NCBI RefSeq assembly: GCF_007845635.1
Contig: NZ_SELG01000029.1
Location: 186,001 to 250,000, forward strand
Length of the DNA: 64,000 nt
Direction of reading: 5' to 3'
DNA from: Apibacter muscae
GTDB taxonomy: Bacteria > Bacteroidota > Bacteroidia > Flavobacteriales > Weeksellaceae
Positions 62,653-64,000 of this stretch are shown here, piece after piece. A program made the translations under genes and the position numbers. Under the pieces are notes generated by a model. It had not been told where the DNA came from, made no database searches, and was given only the letters and a program-made list of their open reading frames with translations. How positions within the stretch are numbered: position 1 is the stretch's first letter; every line of letters begins with the position of its first letter.

Positions 62653-63663
62653 TTACGTTGATTGTCTAATCATTAATTTAGAATTGAAAACTCTTGGTTT
62701 ATGATTAAGATTTTTATTTTCTATGATTTGCATTAATATTTCTACTGACTCTTTGGATATCTCCTGCAAGGGTTGTTTTATATAGGTTAATGGCGGATTA
62801 AATACTTCAAATGCTTCTGATTCATCAAAAGTAAGAATTGCTATTTCTTGAGGGATTTTTATATCTCTTTTTACAATATTTTTTAAACCTGCTATAGCGA
62901 GCTTATTAGTTGTAAAAAAAATTGCATCTATCGAATTATTATTACTCTTAAGTAATTCATCCATTGCTTTTTCAACTTCAGCTTGAATGTTTTTTTCATT
63001 AATAAACTTTATATTCTCATCCCTAAAGGGTAATCCGCGATCCTCTAAAGCTCTTCTATATCCTTTAATTCTTTCTTTTAGATGTGCCAATTCAACATCG
63101 TAAACTAATATTCCTATATTTTTTTTTCCTGTCTTAATTAAATACTCGATGGATTGATAAGAGATTCCATAATTATTCGTGGTTATTACTGGAACTTGTA
63201 CATCATTAAAATATCGATCAATTAATACAACAGGTATTTTAGTTTTAATAAGTTCTTTTATTGAATTCTCAGAATTTATAACTGGTATAATAATAAAACC
63301 ATCTACTTGTCTATTTAAAAAAACTTCTATTAATTGTTGCAACTTTTCAGGATTTTCATCTGAACTACCAATTAATACTGCATATCCTCTTTTACTGGTT
63401 TCATCTTCAATAATTCTAGCAATTTGAGAGGCAAATGGGTTAGATATATCTGCAACTAATAAAGCTATGGTATTAGTTTTATTAGATTTAAGACTTTGAG
63501 CTATTTTATTAGGTCTATAGTTAAGTTCTTTAGCTGCTTGTCTAACTCTTTCTGCAGTTTCTTTACTTATCCTATTTATGTGTTTATTATTCATTACATA
63601 GGACACCAAAGCTGTTGAAACCTCTGCTTTTAAAGCTACATCCTTTATAGATGCTTTTTTCAT
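62653..63663 (-). CDS. LacI-family transcriptional regulator
   Basis: 336 residues: a DNA-binding helix-turn-helix (SIKDVALKAEVSTALVSYVMN) with hinge helix (RPNKIAQSLKSNKTNTIALLVADISNPF), then a periplasmic-binding-protein-like sugar sensor (GYAVLIGSSDENPEKLQQLI ... TYIKQPLQEISKESVEILMQ). Probably represses the neighbouring porter and fructokinase when sugar is absent. Starts 6 bases after the transporter gene. Confidence 0.92.
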   Translation of the reverse strand: MKKASIKDVALKAEVSTALVSYVMNNKHINRISKETAERVRQAAKELNYRPNKIAQSLKSNKTNTIALLVADISNPFASQIARIIEDETSKRGYAVLIGSSDENPEKLQQLIEVFLNRQVDGFIIIPVINSENSIKELIKTKIPVVLIDRYFNDVQVPVITTNNYGISYQSIEYLIKTGKKNIGILVYDVELAHLKERIKGYRRALEDRGLPFRDENIKFINEKNIQAEVEKAMDELLKSNNNSIDAIFFTTNKLAIAGLKNIVKRDIKIPQEIAILTFDESEAFEVFNPPLTYIKQPLQEISKESVEILMQIIENKNLNHKPRVFNSKLMIRQST

Positions 63664-63669
63664 GATAGA

Positions 63670-64000
63670 TTATTTTAATCCTAGCTCTTTTTCTATTTGT
63701 TCTAATGATTTACCTTTAGTCTCAGGTATATAGAATTTAACAAATATATAGGCTACTATTGAGAAAAAGCCAAAAATTGCAAATAGAAAGCTGTTACCAA
63801 AATTCTGCCTTATGATAGGTGTAAAGTATACGGTTAAAAATGTACATCCCCAACTTACTGCCGTTGAAAAAGACATGGCTACTCCTTTAATTCTATTGGA
63901 ATAAATTTCAGATATAATTACCCACATTACAGGAGCAAAGGAAGCTGCAAAAAAGGAGATATAACCTAATAAGGCAAGTAAAACTGCAATTGCACTTTTT
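63670..64000 (-). CDS. sugar porter (MFS), 3' part, cut by window edge
   Basis: The minus-strand frame stays open to the edge, giving KSAIAVLLALLGYISFFAAS, then FAPVMWVIISEIYSNRIKG, AMSFSTAVSWGC and finally PETKGKSLEQIEKELGLK. The W-x-x-x-SEI(Y/F) and PETKG marks are those of the sugar porter family of MFS transporters. A possible ATG at 63927 is internal, not the start. With LacI and fructokinase this suggests hexose (fructose) uptake. Confidence 0.88.
   Translation of the reverse strand, partial: KSAIAVLLALLGYISFFAASFAPVMWVIISEIYSNRIKGVAMSFSTAVSWGCTFLTVYFTPIIRQNFGNSFLFAIFGFFSIVAYIFVKFYIPETKGKSLEQIEKELGLK

Noticed and set aside
1-64000. CRISPR arrays, insertion sequences, prophage, integrases or rRNA operons
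   Set aside because: No direct-repeat arrays, transposase or phage motifs, or rRNA-like sequence was found in either strand.

Overview
The window is a gene-dense, very AT-rich stretch of a Bacteroidota chromosome, almost certainly class Flavobacteriia. Evidence: a SusC/SusD pair, a type IX secretion (T9SS) C-terminal sorting domain, a Porin_10-type putative porin, a mevalonate pathway with a GYDIA-type GHMP kinase, a DUF5689 lipoprotein, and TAnnTTTG promoter boxes in front of about twenty genes instead of sigma70 -35/-10 boxes. A small-genome Weeksellaceae-like lineage is possible, but the sequence alone does not settle the genus.

Layout. 1-2.6 kb: yicC 5' end, a membrane metallophosphoesterase and a FabH-like synthase. 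2.9-4.8 kb: recA, directly preceded by a decayed GyrI-like gene, then a peroxiredoxin. 4.9-7.8 kb: copper module (multicopper oxidase with CopB-like tail plus a Cys/His-rich secreted peptide). 7.8-11.3 kb: GHMP kinase, thioesterase, porin. 11.3-18 kb: SusCD pair with a T9SS-exported subtilisin, probably a protein or peptide utilisation locus. 18.1-22.7 kb: rimP-nusA-infB, with an attenuator-like hairpin in its leader. 23-26 kb: pssA, a DnaQ-like exonuclease, a YetF-like gene broken by one in-frame TGA, and a FAH-family enzyme. 26.1-29.7 kb: the most novel-looking locus, a double-glycine leader peptide gene with a glycine-zipper tail, facing a peptidase-containing ABC exporter and its HlyD adaptor. 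30-32.8 kb: metE under a cobalamin riboswitch. 33-41.5 kb: fba, rsmE, solitary sufB, an Eis-like acetyltransferase, a small lipoprotein, mevalonate kinase, a UbiA prenyltransferase and an RluB-type synthase. 41.5-45.2 kb: acyltransferase, mltG, aroE, SDR. 45.2-51.3 kb: DUF5689 lipoprotein, TonB receptor and divergent secreted nuclease/phosphatase. 51.3-56.9 kb: an acyltransferase-like gene and a MacAB-TolC-type exporter. 57-59.5 kb: Zn/Cd-type P1B ATPase with a Fur-family regulator and a candidate operator. 59.5-61.6 kb: tRNA-Met(CAT) and two guanidino-group hydrolases. 61.7-64 kb: fructokinase, LacI regulator and a truncated sugar porter.

How the parts fit: several units pair an outer-membrane importer with a secreted hydrolase (SusCD plus subtilisin; TonB receptor plus nuclease/phosphatase), which suggests scavenging of polymers. 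Metal handling is represented twice (copper oxidation, Zn/Cd efflux or uptake). Two isoprenoid genes sit far from the GHMP kinase. There are no insertion sequences, phage genes, CRISPR arrays or rRNA genes. Gene decay is visible in two places (GyrI-like remnant and YetF-like nonsense).
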